A stretch of 7,578 nucleotides of DNA from Verrucomicrobiota bacterium (GCA_005798925.1 SYID01000074.1:1-7578); one strand, 5' to 3'; positions 1-6,609 are shown, counted from the stretch's first letter. The notes: generated from the sequence alone by a model not told the origin. A program made the numbers and translations.

Positions 1-354
1 GAGTGCCTCCACGAGCTGAAGCTGATCGTCGACTTGATGGTCGAGTCCGGCATCTCCGGCATGCGCTTCTCGATCTCCGAGACCGCCAAGTACGGCGACA
101 TCACCCGCGGTCCCCGCGTAATCAACAGCTCGTCCCGCAAGGCGATGCGCGAGATCCTCAAGGAGATCCAGTCCGGCAAGTTCACCGCCCAGTGGGTCAA
201 GGAATATAAGGGCGGCCTCAAGAACTACAACAAGCTCCTCAAGAAGGGCGAGAACCACCCGATCGAAAAGACCGGCCAGCGTCTCCGCTCCCTCATGCCC
301 TGGGTCCAGAAAAAGAACATCCGCGGCGCCCAGGCCGAGTACACGACCAAGTAA
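1..354 (+). CDS. ilvC: Ketol-acid reductoisomerase, C-terminal part (partial at left edge)
   Basis: This is the last 117 codons of ketol-acid reductoisomerase, the NADPH-dependent enzyme that isomerises and reduces acetolactate (or acetohydroxybutyrate) in valine, leucine and isoleucine synthesis in the cytoplasm. The fragment opens with ECLHELKLIVDLM, the conserved helix of the all-helical C-terminal (knotted) domain. The two glutamates of ECLHE have the four-residue spacing of the metal and substrate ligands known in class I enzymes. SISETAKYGD follows, equivalent to the family's SISNTAEYG motif, whose serine contacts substrate, and then GPRVI. The tail (HPIEKTGQRLRSLMPW) matches the usual class I end, so the gene appears intact here; the N-terminal Rossmann domain lies outside the window. 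About a third of a normal ~335-residue protein is visible. The reading frame is open from base 1 and stops with TAA, 26 bp before a terminator hairpin. Confidence 0.97.
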   Translation, partial: ECLHELKLIVDLMVESGISGMRFSISETAKYGDITRGPRVINSSSRKAMREILKEIQSGKFTAQWVKEYKGGLKNYNKLLKKGENHPIEKTGQRLRSLMPWVQKKNIRGAQAEYTTK

Positions 355-378
355 GGGTCGCCGGGTAATCGGAAAACT

Positions 379-406
379 AAAGGGCCGACGCGAGTCGGCC
401 CTTTTT
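379..406 (+). terminator. Rho-independent terminator of ilvC, probably bidirectional
   Basis: A 9-bp perfect stem (AGGGCCGAC at 381-389 with GTCGGCCCT at 394-402) is closed by the GNRA-type tetraloop GCGA and followed by a run of five T (402-406). It lies 26 bp after the ilvC stop. On the opposite strand the same stem is followed by TTT, AG and TTTT, and the sulfatase gene ends at 416 reading towards it. One hairpin therefore probably ends both convergent genes. The stem and T-run are seen directly; bidirectional function is inferred. Confidence 0.88.
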
Positions 407-415
407 CGTGACCGC

Positions 416-2065
416 TTACTTCGCGGCTGACGTCTTGCCCTGCGGGCTGCCCGGCAGGAACTCCGTGCGGCTGATGAAGCCGTCGCCATCGGCGTCGCGG
501 CGCGCGAACCATTCGGCGGCGTCGGCGGCGGCACGGCCGACCGCGAATTCCGCGCGGGTCAGCTTGCCATCGCGATCCACGTCCAGCTTCTGGAACAACG
601 GCGCGCGGTCGGCGGCGGCGTCGGCCTTCGCCTTGCCCTTCCCTTTCTTCGCCGGCTGGTCGCCGCCGGGAATCGCCGGCAGCGGCAGGTAGTCGAAGTC
701 GGCGATCATCTTCTTGGCCATCTCCAGACGGAGCGCGCGCTCGGCCTCTGCGACCTCGGGCTTCCCGCTGAGGTTGTTCGACTCGGCGGGGTCCTTCTCC
801 AGGTCGTAGAATTCGTAGACCGGACGAGGCGTGGTGAAATAAGTCGCGGCGAGCCCGGCGGCCAGGCCGCCCTTGCCGTGGAGTTCCTGGATGGACTTCC
901 ATGCGGACCCCCCGGCGCTGTCGACGGGCGAATACGGCAGCCACGGCGTGCAGTTGTAAATGGCTTTGTAGCGGCCGCTGCGGACCGCGCGCGAGAGGTC
1001 GTAACCGCCGTTGCTCATGCCGATCTGCACCGGGGCGCTGCCGTGCGGGCCGCGCTCCGTGAAGACGTAGTCGCGGGTCTTGGCCGCCTCGCCCTTCAGG
1101 ATCGGGAGGAAGCTCACGCCGGTCATGCCCGCGGCAGGCTTCAGGCCGGCGGCGGCCAGCACGGTCGGACCGAGGTCCTCGCCGCTGAGCAGGGCCGAGG
1201 AATCGCCACCGGGAGCCACCACGCCGGGCCAGCGCACGAGGAAGGGTACGTTGCAGCCCGGGTCATAGAGCGAACCCTTGCCGTGCGGGAGCGCCTGGCC
1301 GTTGTCGCCGGCGAAGACGACGAGGGTGTCCTTCGCGAGACCGAGACGATCGAGCAGCGCGAGCACCTTGCCGACGGTCTCGTCGACGCGGTTCACCTCG
1401 GCGCAGTAGTCGGCGTATTGTTCGCGCACGTCGGGAAGGTCGGGCACATGAGCCGGCAGCTTGAGCGTCGCGGGATCGGGACGATACGAAGCCGGGGCTG
1501 ACCACGGATGGTGCGGGTCGCTGAAGTTCACCCAGAGACAGAAAGGCTTGTCCTTCGGCCGGCCCTCGAGGAAAGCCGCGGCCTGCTCGACGGCCTGCGT
1601 ATCGGAGCCGCCCTGCACGACATCGAAGCGCTCCGGGAACGTCTTATAACCCCCATCGACGAGGAATTTGCCGAGCTCGTCGTCACCCTTGCCGGAGCCG
1701 TCGAGGTGATAGGAACGGCCGACCACGCCGACGTAATAGCCCGCCTCTTTCTTGAGGACTTCCGGGAACGTGACCACGTCGCGGGGCAGCGGCGAAGAGA
1801 AGCGCGTGATGCGGGCGGCCACCGGCGAGCGGCCGCTCAGGTAAGCGGCACGGGAAGGTACGCACTGCGGGGCGGAAGTGAAGAAGCGACGGAACTTGAT
1901 CCCTTCGCCGGCCAGCTTGTCCAAGACCGGTGTGCGGACGTTGGCGTCACCGTAACAGCTCAGGTACGGGTAGCTATGGTCGTCGGACAGCAGGAACAGG
2001 ACGTTGGGCTTCTCGGCGGCCGAGACGAGGACGCCGAAGCCGAGCCAGCACAGCAGGGATCTCAT
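416..2065 (-). CDS. Secreted type I sulfatase with C-terminal EF-hand pair
   Basis: This is an arylsulfatase-family (alkaline phosphatase superfamily) hydrolase that removes sulfate esters or sulfamates from a substrate, 549 residues long. Residues 1-17 form a signal peptide (MRSLLCWLGFGVLVSAA), so it acts in the periplasm or outside. PNVLFLLSDD (20-29) carries the paired aspartates that bind calcium. C68-V-P-S-R72 is the CxPxR signature in which the cysteine becomes formylglycine. DPHHP lies at 183-187, D254-N-G supplies further metal ligands, and K263 follows in HGKGS. PVYEFYDLEKDPAESNNL (415-432) is the usual C-terminal sulfatase motif. After a lysine/alanine-rich linker (about 471-485) come two canonical 12-residue EF-hand loops: D495-D497-D499-E506 and D524-D526-D528-E535. 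The ATG at 2063-2065 is chosen because it starts the signal peptide; no clear Shine-Dalgarno precedes it. The gene lies 53 bp downstream of a TonB receptor, with no terminator between, so co-transcription is likely. The class is secure, but the substrate cannot be read from the sequence. Confidence 0.96.
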   Translation of the reverse strand: MRSLLCWLGFGVLVSAAEKPNVLFLLSDDHSYPYLSCYGDANVRTPVLDKLAGEGIKFRRFFTSAPQCVPSRAAYLSGRSPVAARITRFSSPLPRDVVTFPEVLKKEAGYYVGVVGRSYHLDGSGKGDDELGKFLVDGGYKTFPERFDVVQGGSDTQAVEQAAAFLEGRPKDKPFCLWVNFSDPHHPWSAPASYRPDPATLKLPAHVPDLPDVREQYADYCAEVNRVDETVGKVLALLDRLGLAKDTLVVFAGDNGQALPHGKGSLYDPGCNVPFLVRWPGVVAPGGDSSALLSGEDLGPTVLAAAGLKPAAGMTGVSFLPILKGEAAKTRDYVFTERGPHGSAPVQIGMSNGGYDLSRAVRSGRYKAIYNCTPWLPYSPVDSAGGSAWKSIQELHGKGGLAAGLAATYFTTPRPVYEFYDLEKDPAESNNLSGKPEVAEAERALRLEMAKKMIADFDYLPLPAIPGGDQPAKKGKGKAKADAAADRAPLFQKLDVDRDGKLTRAEFAVGRAAADAAEWFARRDADGDGFISRTEFLPGSPQGKTSAAK

Positions 2066-2118
2066 GGGGTGGGATGAACCAAACCCAACCCGACCGACGA
2101 GGCAACCGCAACCGCCGC

Positions 2119-4122
2119 TTAGAACCGCCCGGTCAGCGCGAGACGGAACTGGCGGGGCTCCACCGGGTGGAAGTGAATCCCATCGGCGCCGCCGGTGGCG
2201 GAGGACTCATAAGAATAAGCGATGTCCTGGTCCAGACGGTCGAGCAGGTTGAGGACGCTGAGGGTCGCTTCCCAGTTGGCGTTGAGCTGATAGCTGACCG
2301 AGGCGTTGAGCATGAGGGTCTGCTCGGAACGGGCCGCGCCCGCGGCGTCGAGGTCGCGGGGACCGAAGTAGCGGAGGCGGAGCGAGCCCGACCAGCCGGA
2401 CTGATCGCGTACGGTGACGCCGGCGGCGATCACGGTGTCGATGGCCCCTTCCACGCTGCGTTGGCCGACCGGGACATCGCGGTAGAGCGCCTGCGAGGCG
2501 GCGACATCGAGGTCGAACGAAAGCCAGGAGTAGGGAGTCCAGTAGTTGGCCCACTCGACGCCGTAGCGGTCGCTGCCGTCGGAAGGCTCGACCGCGCCGG
2601 CGTCGCCGATGAAGACGAGTTCGGACTGCGTGCGGAGATACCAGAGCGATACGGTGCTCTGCAGGTCCTTGAACGCGAGCGTGCGGACGCCGACCTCGGC
2701 ACCGCGGGCCGGGACGAGACCCCGCAGCGGCCCGGAGGAAAGCGTGGCGCCACGGACGTCGTTGCTGTGGAAGCCATAGCCGGCCTGGACGAAGTATTCG
2801 GTCTTGTCCCACGGACCCCAGGCGAGGGTCAGCTTCGGGCTGAAGAGCGCCGTCGAGGCATTCCCCGAGTCGGCGGGCGAGGCGAGCGAGCTGACATCCG
2901 CGAACTGCAAGTCGCCGCGGCCGCCGATCACGCTACGGAAAGTAGGGGTCCACTGCACGCGGTGCTCGGCGAAGAGGCCGAGGGTACCCACGCCGAGCTC
3001 GTGCTGCGAGGTCGTGGAGAGGCGCACGCGGTCGTCGGTGGCGTAGAGTCCGTTGTCGACCCAGTCATGCCGGAACTGCACGCCGAAGGATGTCTCGGTC
3101 GGGCGGCGGTCCCATTCCGCGTGGATATGACGGACGTAACTGAAACCGGCCGCCGTACGCGCATCCTGCTGCTCGAACTGGTCGCCGTTGACCGGGTCGT
3201 TCAGCGCGTAGGTGAAGTTCGAGAAGAGATCCAGTTCGTATCGGAAGACGTAGGCCTGCAGACGGTCTTCGGAACCGCCATGGCGGTGACGCCAATCCGC
3301 CGACCAAGAGAGGTAACGGGAATCGCCGCCGTTGGTCGGGTCCATGTTACCCCAAGGCGAGAGCGCGCCCGATTCGACGAGCGCGAGCGGGATCTGGTCG
3401 CTCGTACGCCATTCGCCTTGGTAGAAACGCAGCGTCGTCGTGAAACCATCGTGGCCATCACCGCGTGACCAGGAGAGCTGGCCGTTGGCGCGGCGGTAGT
3501 TGTCGCCCATCAGCCAAGGACCGTCGGAATGCGCGCCTTGCAAGGCGTAGAGCAGGTCGCCGGAGCCGGACTTGACCGAATCCGCGAGGAGCAGACGGCC
3601 ATAGCCGAACGAGCCGCCCTCCATGAGCAAGAGGCCCTTCGGCAAGGTCTTGAAGGTCTCGAGATAAGCCGCGCCGGCGGTACCGAAGTCGCCTGTCTGG
3701 GCGTAGTAAGGACCTTTCTGATAGTTCACCCGCTCGACGAGTTCGGGGATCAGGAAGTTCATGTCCGCGTAGCCCTGGCCGTGGCCGTGCGAAGGCATGT
3801 TGAGCGGCACGCCGTCGAGGAAGGTCGCGAAGTCGGTCCCGTGGTCCAGATTGAACCCCCGCATGAAATACTGGTTGGCCTTACCGCCGCCCGCGTGCTG
3901 CGTGATGATCAGGCCCGGCACCGTCTCCAGGATCTCGCCCGGGCGGAGCAGCGGACGCTCCCCCAGCTGCACCGCGCCCGTGACGCCGATGGTGGCCGAG
4001 TCGGCGACCCCGAGCAGGCTGTCCTGCCGGCCCATGACGACGATCTTGCCGAGCGGCTTAGGCTCAGGATCGGCCCGGACGGTCAGGGCGGAAGCGGCGA
4101 CAAGCAGGGGCAGGAGGCGCAT
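2119..4122 (-). CDS. TonB-dependent outer-membrane receptor with His-rich plug
   Basis: This 667-residue outer-membrane active transporter is energised by TonB-ExbB-ExbD. Residues 1-17 look like a signal peptide (MRLLPLLVAASALTVRA). GKIVVMG (25-31) is a plausible TonB box, followed by the plug: PGEILETVPGLIITQHAGGG (61-80), MRGFNLDHGTDFATFLDGVP (87-106), HGHGQGYAD (112-120) and KGPYYAQTGDFGTAGAA (136-152). A long 22-strand-type barrel follows, rich in aromatic and alternating residues, and it ends in LTGRF with the terminal Phe expected for BAM-dependent insertion. The plug falls in a receptor group I recognise only as uncharacterised, notable for LDHGTDFA and SHGHGQGYAD. Its histidines suggest, but do not prove, a metal or metal-complex ligand. 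It is too short for a SusC protein and no SusD follows. The ATG at 4120-4122 gives a complete signal peptide; no good Shine-Dalgarno is seen. It probably shares an mRNA with the downstream sulfatase, and a terminator lies just upstream of its start. Confidence 0.94.
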   Translation of the reverse strand: MRLLPLLVAASALTVRADPEPKPLGKIVVMGRQDSLLGVADSATIGVTGAVQLGERPLLRPGEILETVPGLIITQHAGGGKANQYFMRGFNLDHGTDFATFLDGVPLNMPSHGHGQGYADMNFLIPELVERVNYQKGPYYAQTGDFGTAGAAYLETFKTLPKGLLLMEGGSFGYGRLLLADSVKSGSGDLLYALQGAHSDGPWLMGDNYRRANGQLSWSRGDGHDGFTTTLRFYQGEWRTSDQIPLALVESGALSPWGNMDPTNGGDSRYLSWSADWRHRHGGSEDRLQAYVFRYELDLFSNFTYALNDPVNGDQFEQQDARTAAGFSYVRHIHAEWDRRPTETSFGVQFRHDWVDNGLYATDDRVRLSTTSQHELGVGTLGLFAEHRVQWTPTFRSVIGGRGDLQFADVSSLASPADSGNASTALFSPKLTLAWGPWDKTEYFVQAGYGFHSNDVRGATLSSGPLRGLVPARGAEVGVRTLAFKDLQSTVSLWYLRTQSELVFIGDAGAVEPSDGSDRYGVEWANYWTPYSWLSFDLDVAASQALYRDVPVGQRSVEGAIDTVIAAGVTVRDQSGWSGSLRLRYFGPRDLDAAGAARSEQTLMLNASVSYQLNANWEATLSVLNLLDRLDQDIAYSYESSATGGADGIHFHPVEPRQFRLALTGRF

Positions 4123-4151
4123 GCGTCTGGACTAGGTTCGACGTGAGGGAT

Positions 4152-4196
4152 GACGAGAAAAGAAAAGGCGGCTCCGTCTGCCCGGACGGAGCCGCC
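4152..4196 (-). terminator. Rho-independent terminator after the ZnuD-like gene
   Basis: A 12-bp perfect GC-rich stem (GGCGGCTCCGTC at 4167-4178 pairs with GACGGAGCCGCC at 4185-4196) has a 6-nt loop. Read on the - strand, it is followed by the T-rich tail TTTTCTTTTCTCG (4166 downwards). It begins 12 bp after the stop of the ZnuD-like gene. On the + strand there is no T-run, so it acts in one direction. Its tail ends only about 30 bp before the next receptor's start codon, which leaves little room for a separate promoter. Confidence 0.9.
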
Positions 4197-4208
4197 GGGC
4201 CATGAACC

Positions 4209-6200
4209 TCAGAAATTCAGACGCAGGCCGGCCTCGATGCCGCGACCCGGCATCGGGAGCACGGCCTTGATGAACGACGAAGCGTTGCGGGCTTCCTGAT
4301 CGAGGAGGTTGATCACGCGGAGCGTGAACTGTCCGCTCAGTTGGTCGAAGGTGAACGGGCGGGTGAGGCTGGCGCCGACCAACGTGAAACCGGCGGTCCG
4401 GGTCTCGTCGGGAGCGGTGTGGTTCTGCGCGAAGTGATAGGTCGCGTCGAGGCGCCAGGTCCAGCCCGACTCGAGGCCATGCAAGGCCGCGCCGATGCGA
4501 CCGGGCGAGATCCGCGGCAGGGCCTCGGAAGTGTCGGTGTTGGAAGCGCGGACGAAGTCGCCGAACCACTCCAGGCCGAACTTCGAGACCGGGGTGTCGA
4601 CGAACTGGTAGTTCACCTTCACTTCCGAGCCGAAGAAGTCGGCCGGCACGGCAGCGAAGTCGTAGCGGGCGAGTTCCTCGGGGCCGCCCAGCGCGTAGTC
4701 TCCAGGGCCGTAACCGTTACGCTGCAGGGCGATGAAGGACGAGAAACGGTTGTAGTAGACCGAGAAGCTGCCGGAGAGCGGGCCGCGCACCTTGGCGAGT
4801 TCCCACTCGAGGCCGAAACCCTGTTCCTTGCCGAGGTTCCGGTCACCGACCTCATAGACGTCGGTCGCCACATGCGGACCATCGGCGTAGAGCTCCTGGA
4901 AGTTCGGGGCGCGCTCGGTGCGGGTAAGGTTGATCGTGGAAGTCCAGGAAGGATTCAGGTCCTTGGCCCAGGCGAAGGCGAAGCTCGCCGGCGTGAACGA
5001 AGCGGAGTCGGCGGGAGGATTCGTGACGACGCCGGCGTGCGTCCAGGCGGACGCATCGACCTGGGCGTGCTCGATGCGGAAGCCGTAGCGCAGACGCTGC
5101 TCAGGGGCGAGGGTCTGGACGAACGAGCCGAACGTGGCCATGGCCGAGTTGCGGGTGTCAGGGAGGAAAGCATGGTCGCCGATCACGCCGAAATCGAAAC
5201 GGCTGGTCTGCAGGCCGACCACGCCTTCGACCGAACCAATCTTCACCAGCTCGACGTCGAGACGGCCGTCCCAGCCCTGGTTGGTGAACGTGCTTTCCGG
5301 CGCGCCGCCCTCGAATTCCGTGTGCGCGTAGTCGGCCACGCCGACGCGATAGGCGACGGAACGGACCACGGAGCCGGCCACTTCGGCCTTGCCCGCGAGG
5401 TCCCAGCGACGCTGCTCCAGGCCGATCATGACGTCCTGCTCGGCGACGCCGTAATCGGAGTTAAGACCGGAATACGAAAGGCCGACGTGACCATTGGAGG
5501 TGAGGTACGAGAACCCGACGCCGGCGCCGCGATTGTCCGCCGACGTGTCGGCGATACGGCCGACCGGCGTACGGAGGTCGTCGGTCGACTTGTCGAAGCC
5601 ATCGACATGGTAGGAGAAGGAGCCGGCCGAACCCTCGGCGAGCACGCCCACGGAACGAAGGCCGTCGACGGAACCGAGGCGGCCCGTGACCGACTGGCGC
5701 TGGGCGAGGCGCTGATCCGGGATGCGCGCATCGACGAGGTTGATGACGCCGCCGAGGATGCTGGTGCTATAAAGCAGGGCGGCCGGACCGCGGAGGACCT
5801 GGGCTTCGCGGATGGCGAGCGGATCGACGCTCACCGCGTGGTCGGGGCTGGAGGAGGAAGCATCGAGGCTGTTGACGCCGTTCTGGGTGATCTTGAGGCG
5901 GTCGCCGTCGAGGCCGCGGATGACCGGGCGGCCGGCGTTAGGGCCGAAGTAGCTCGAAGCCACGCCCGGTAGATCGGCCAGCAGGTCACCGATATTGGAC
6001 TGAGGCAGTCGGTCGAGGACCGCGCCGGAGAGGATCAAGGTCGGCGACACGGCCGTGACTTCGCCACCGATGGCCGTGCCCTTGACCACGACGGTCTTGA
6101 GCTTCTCGGGGGCGGCGGGCTTGTCCTGGGCCGACAGCGCCAAAGTTGAGGCAGCCAGCATGAAAACGGTGCGGAGGGAAGGAGAGGGAGCGGACTTCAT
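4209..6200 (-). CDS. ZnuD-like TonB-dependent receptor, probable zinc uptake
   Basis: This is a 663-residue outer-membrane receptor. The signal peptide covers residues 1-24, ending LALSA before QDKP. KTVVVKG (35-41) is a TonB-box-like segment. The plug contains LPQSNIGDLLADLPGV (65-80), RPVIRGLDGDRLKITQNGV (91-109), SSSSPDHAVSVDP (115-127) and VLRGPAALLYS (135-145) followed by LGGVINLVDARIP. The RGLDGDR and SPDHAVSVDP pair is characteristic of the ZnuD group of zinc receptors. As I recall the Neisseria structure, an adjacent Asp-His pair in this plug segment contributes to zinc binding; D120-H121 would be the counterpart here. A beta barrel follows with the TonB-receptor C-terminal box NFQELYADGPHVATDVYEVG in the middle barrel and a final LRLNF ending in Phe. 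The start at 6198-6200 fits the signal peptide, but no Shine-Dalgarno is visible. A perfect palindrome 12 bp upstream supports Zur-type repression. Zinc as ligand is inferred; another divalent metal or a metallophore is possible. Confidence 0.92.
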   Translation of the reverse strand: MKSAPSPSLRTVFMLAASTLALSAQDKPAAPEKLKTVVVKGTAIGGEVTAVSPTLILSGAVLDRLPQSNIGDLLADLPGVASSYFGPNAGRPVIRGLDGDRLKITQNGVNSLDASSSSPDHAVSVDPLAIREAQVLRGPAALLYSTSILGGVINLVDARIPDQRLAQRQSVTGRLGSVDGLRSVGVLAEGSAGSFSYHVDGFDKSTDDLRTPVGRIADTSADNRGAGVGFSYLTSNGHVGLSYSGLNSDYGVAEQDVMIGLEQRRWDLAGKAEVAGSVVRSVAYRVGVADYAHTEFEGGAPESTFTNQGWDGRLDVELVKIGSVEGVVGLQTSRFDFGVIGDHAFLPDTRNSAMATFGSFVQTLAPEQRLRYGFRIEHAQVDASAWTHAGVVTNPPADSASFTPASFAFAWAKDLNPSWTSTINLTRTERAPNFQELYADGPHVATDVYEVGDRNLGKEQGFGLEWELAKVRGPLSGSFSVYYNRFSSFIALQRNGYGPGDYALGGPEELARYDFAAVPADFFGSEVKVNYQFVDTPVSKFGLEWFGDFVRASNTDTSEALPRISPGRIGAALHGLESGWTWRLDATYHFAQNHTAPDETRTAGFTLVGASLTRPFTFDQLSGQFTLRVINLLDQEARNASSFIKAVLPMPGRGIEAGLRLNF

Positions 6201-6212
6201 GGCGATTCACAG

Positions 6213-6229
6213 ATGCAATGTTATTGCAT
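6213..6229. promoter_or_regulatory. Candidate Zur (Fur-family) operator
   Basis: The sequence ATGCAAT-GTT-ATTGCAT is a perfect inverted repeat of two 7-bp arms around a 3-bp centre, standing out as A+T-rich in a G+C-rich window. It lies 12 bp upstream of the ZnuD-like start codon. Its core (TGCAATGTTATTGCA) has the AATGTTAT-type look of Zur boxes in proteobacteria. Fur-superfamily repressors bind such sites, and the neighbouring gene is a ZnuD-like receptor, so Zur is the best candidate. The palindrome is seen directly; the regulator's identity is inferred. Confidence 0.65.
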
Positions 6230-6247
6230 TAAGAGACCGCAAGCGAA
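6218..6247 (-). promoter_or_regulatory. Possible sigma-70-type promoter of the ZnuD-like gene
   Basis: On the - strand, a weak -35 (TTCGCT, 6247-6242) and a -10-like TAACAT (6223-6218) are 18 bp apart. The -10 falls inside the palindromic operator, which would suit repression by occlusion. Transcription would then begin around 6208-6213, leaving a leader of only about 10 nt, in keeping with the absence of a Shine-Dalgarno. The -35 match is poor, so this is a tentative call. Confidence 0.3.
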
Positions 6248-6286
6248 AATTCGCGTGGTTGCAGTCGGGGGATAAATGCACGGACT

Positions 6287-6297
6287 AGGGGTACCCC
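6287..6297 (+). promoter_or_regulatory. Shine-Dalgarno-like site for the DUF485 gene within a 10-bp palindrome
   Basis: AGGGG (6287-6291) lies 6 nt before the ATG at 6298 and is the only convincing ribosome-binding site in the window. Its four G are the left half of the perfect palindrome GGGGTACCCC (6288-6297), which abuts the start codon. It supports the chosen start of the DUF485 gene. Confidence 0.5.
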
Positions 6298-6609
6298 ATG
6301 AGCGAGTCCTCCCCCAGCCCTGAGGCCATCCATTCGGATGCCTTCCTGGCGCGCCTGATGCGCGACCAGCTCAAGCTCTCCATCGCCTGCGCCCTCTGCT
6401 TCGTCGTGGCGCTCGTCGCCCTGCCCTTGCTGAACTATTATCAGCCGGCCTTCATGGCCCAGCGCGTCTGCGGGTTCACCCTCACGTGGCTGATCCTCGG
6501 CGTCCTCTTCTTCCCCTTCGTCTGGATCATCTCCTATGTCTTCATCAAGCGCTCCATCGCGCTCGAGGACGCCGAAGCCAAAGCCGCCCAGGACGGCCTG
6601 ACCAAATGA
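6298..6609 (+). CDS. DUF485 family inner-membrane protein (YjcH-like)
   Basis: This is a 103-residue small membrane protein of the DUF485 family, the usual partner encoded just before ActP-type symporters (yjcH-actP in E. coli). A polar N-terminus (1-24, including SDAFLARLMRDQLKL) leads into transmembrane helix 1 (about 25-46). A short NYYQPAFMAQRV loop follows, then transmembrane helix 2 (about 58-83, GFTLTWLILGVLFFPFVWIISYVFI), and a charged, alanine-rich C-terminal tail ends at K103. Both the two-helix layout and the length of about 100 residues are typical. Its biochemical role is not established; assembly with or support of the symporter is inferred from constant gene linkage. The ATG at 6298 has an AGGGG ribosome-binding site 6 nt upstream. 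The stop TGA at 6607-6609 is one base from the symporter ATG, implying translational coupling. It is transcribed divergently from the ZnuD-like gene. Confidence 0.92.
   Translation: MSESSPSPEAIHSDAFLARLMRDQLKLSIACALCFVVALVALPLLNYYQPAFMAQRVCGFTLTWLILGVLFFPFVWIISYVFIKRSIALEDAEAKAAQDGLTK

Noticed and set aside
2066..2118. A terminator or separate promoter between the receptor and the sulfatase
   Set aside because: No stable hairpin with a T-run and no recognisable -35/-10 pair are visible in the 53 bp.
1930..3468. Long open reading frame (512 codons) on the + strand opposite the receptor and sulfatase genes
   Set aside because: It is antisense to a clearly homologous TonB receptor, its product is a low-information Arg/Glu/Val/Gly-rich string with no recognisable motif, and it crosses a gene boundary. 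It is an artefact of high G+C at third positions.
416..4122. A polysaccharide utilisation locus (SusC/SusD type)
   Set aside because: The receptor is 667 residues, without the SusC N-terminal extension or length of about 1000, and no SusD lipoprotein or glycoside hydrolase is present.
4123..4208. A TonB-receptor riboswitch (such as cobalamin) upstream of the second receptor
   Set aside because: The gap is only 86 bp, most of it taken by the terminator, which is far too short for a cobalamin riboswitch. No B12-box-like sequence is seen.
4341..5972. Long open reading frame (543 codons) on the + strand opposite the ZnuD-like receptor
   Set aside because: It lies wholly antisense to a complete receptor gene, has shadow-type composition, and has no ribosome-binding site, signal peptide or family motif.
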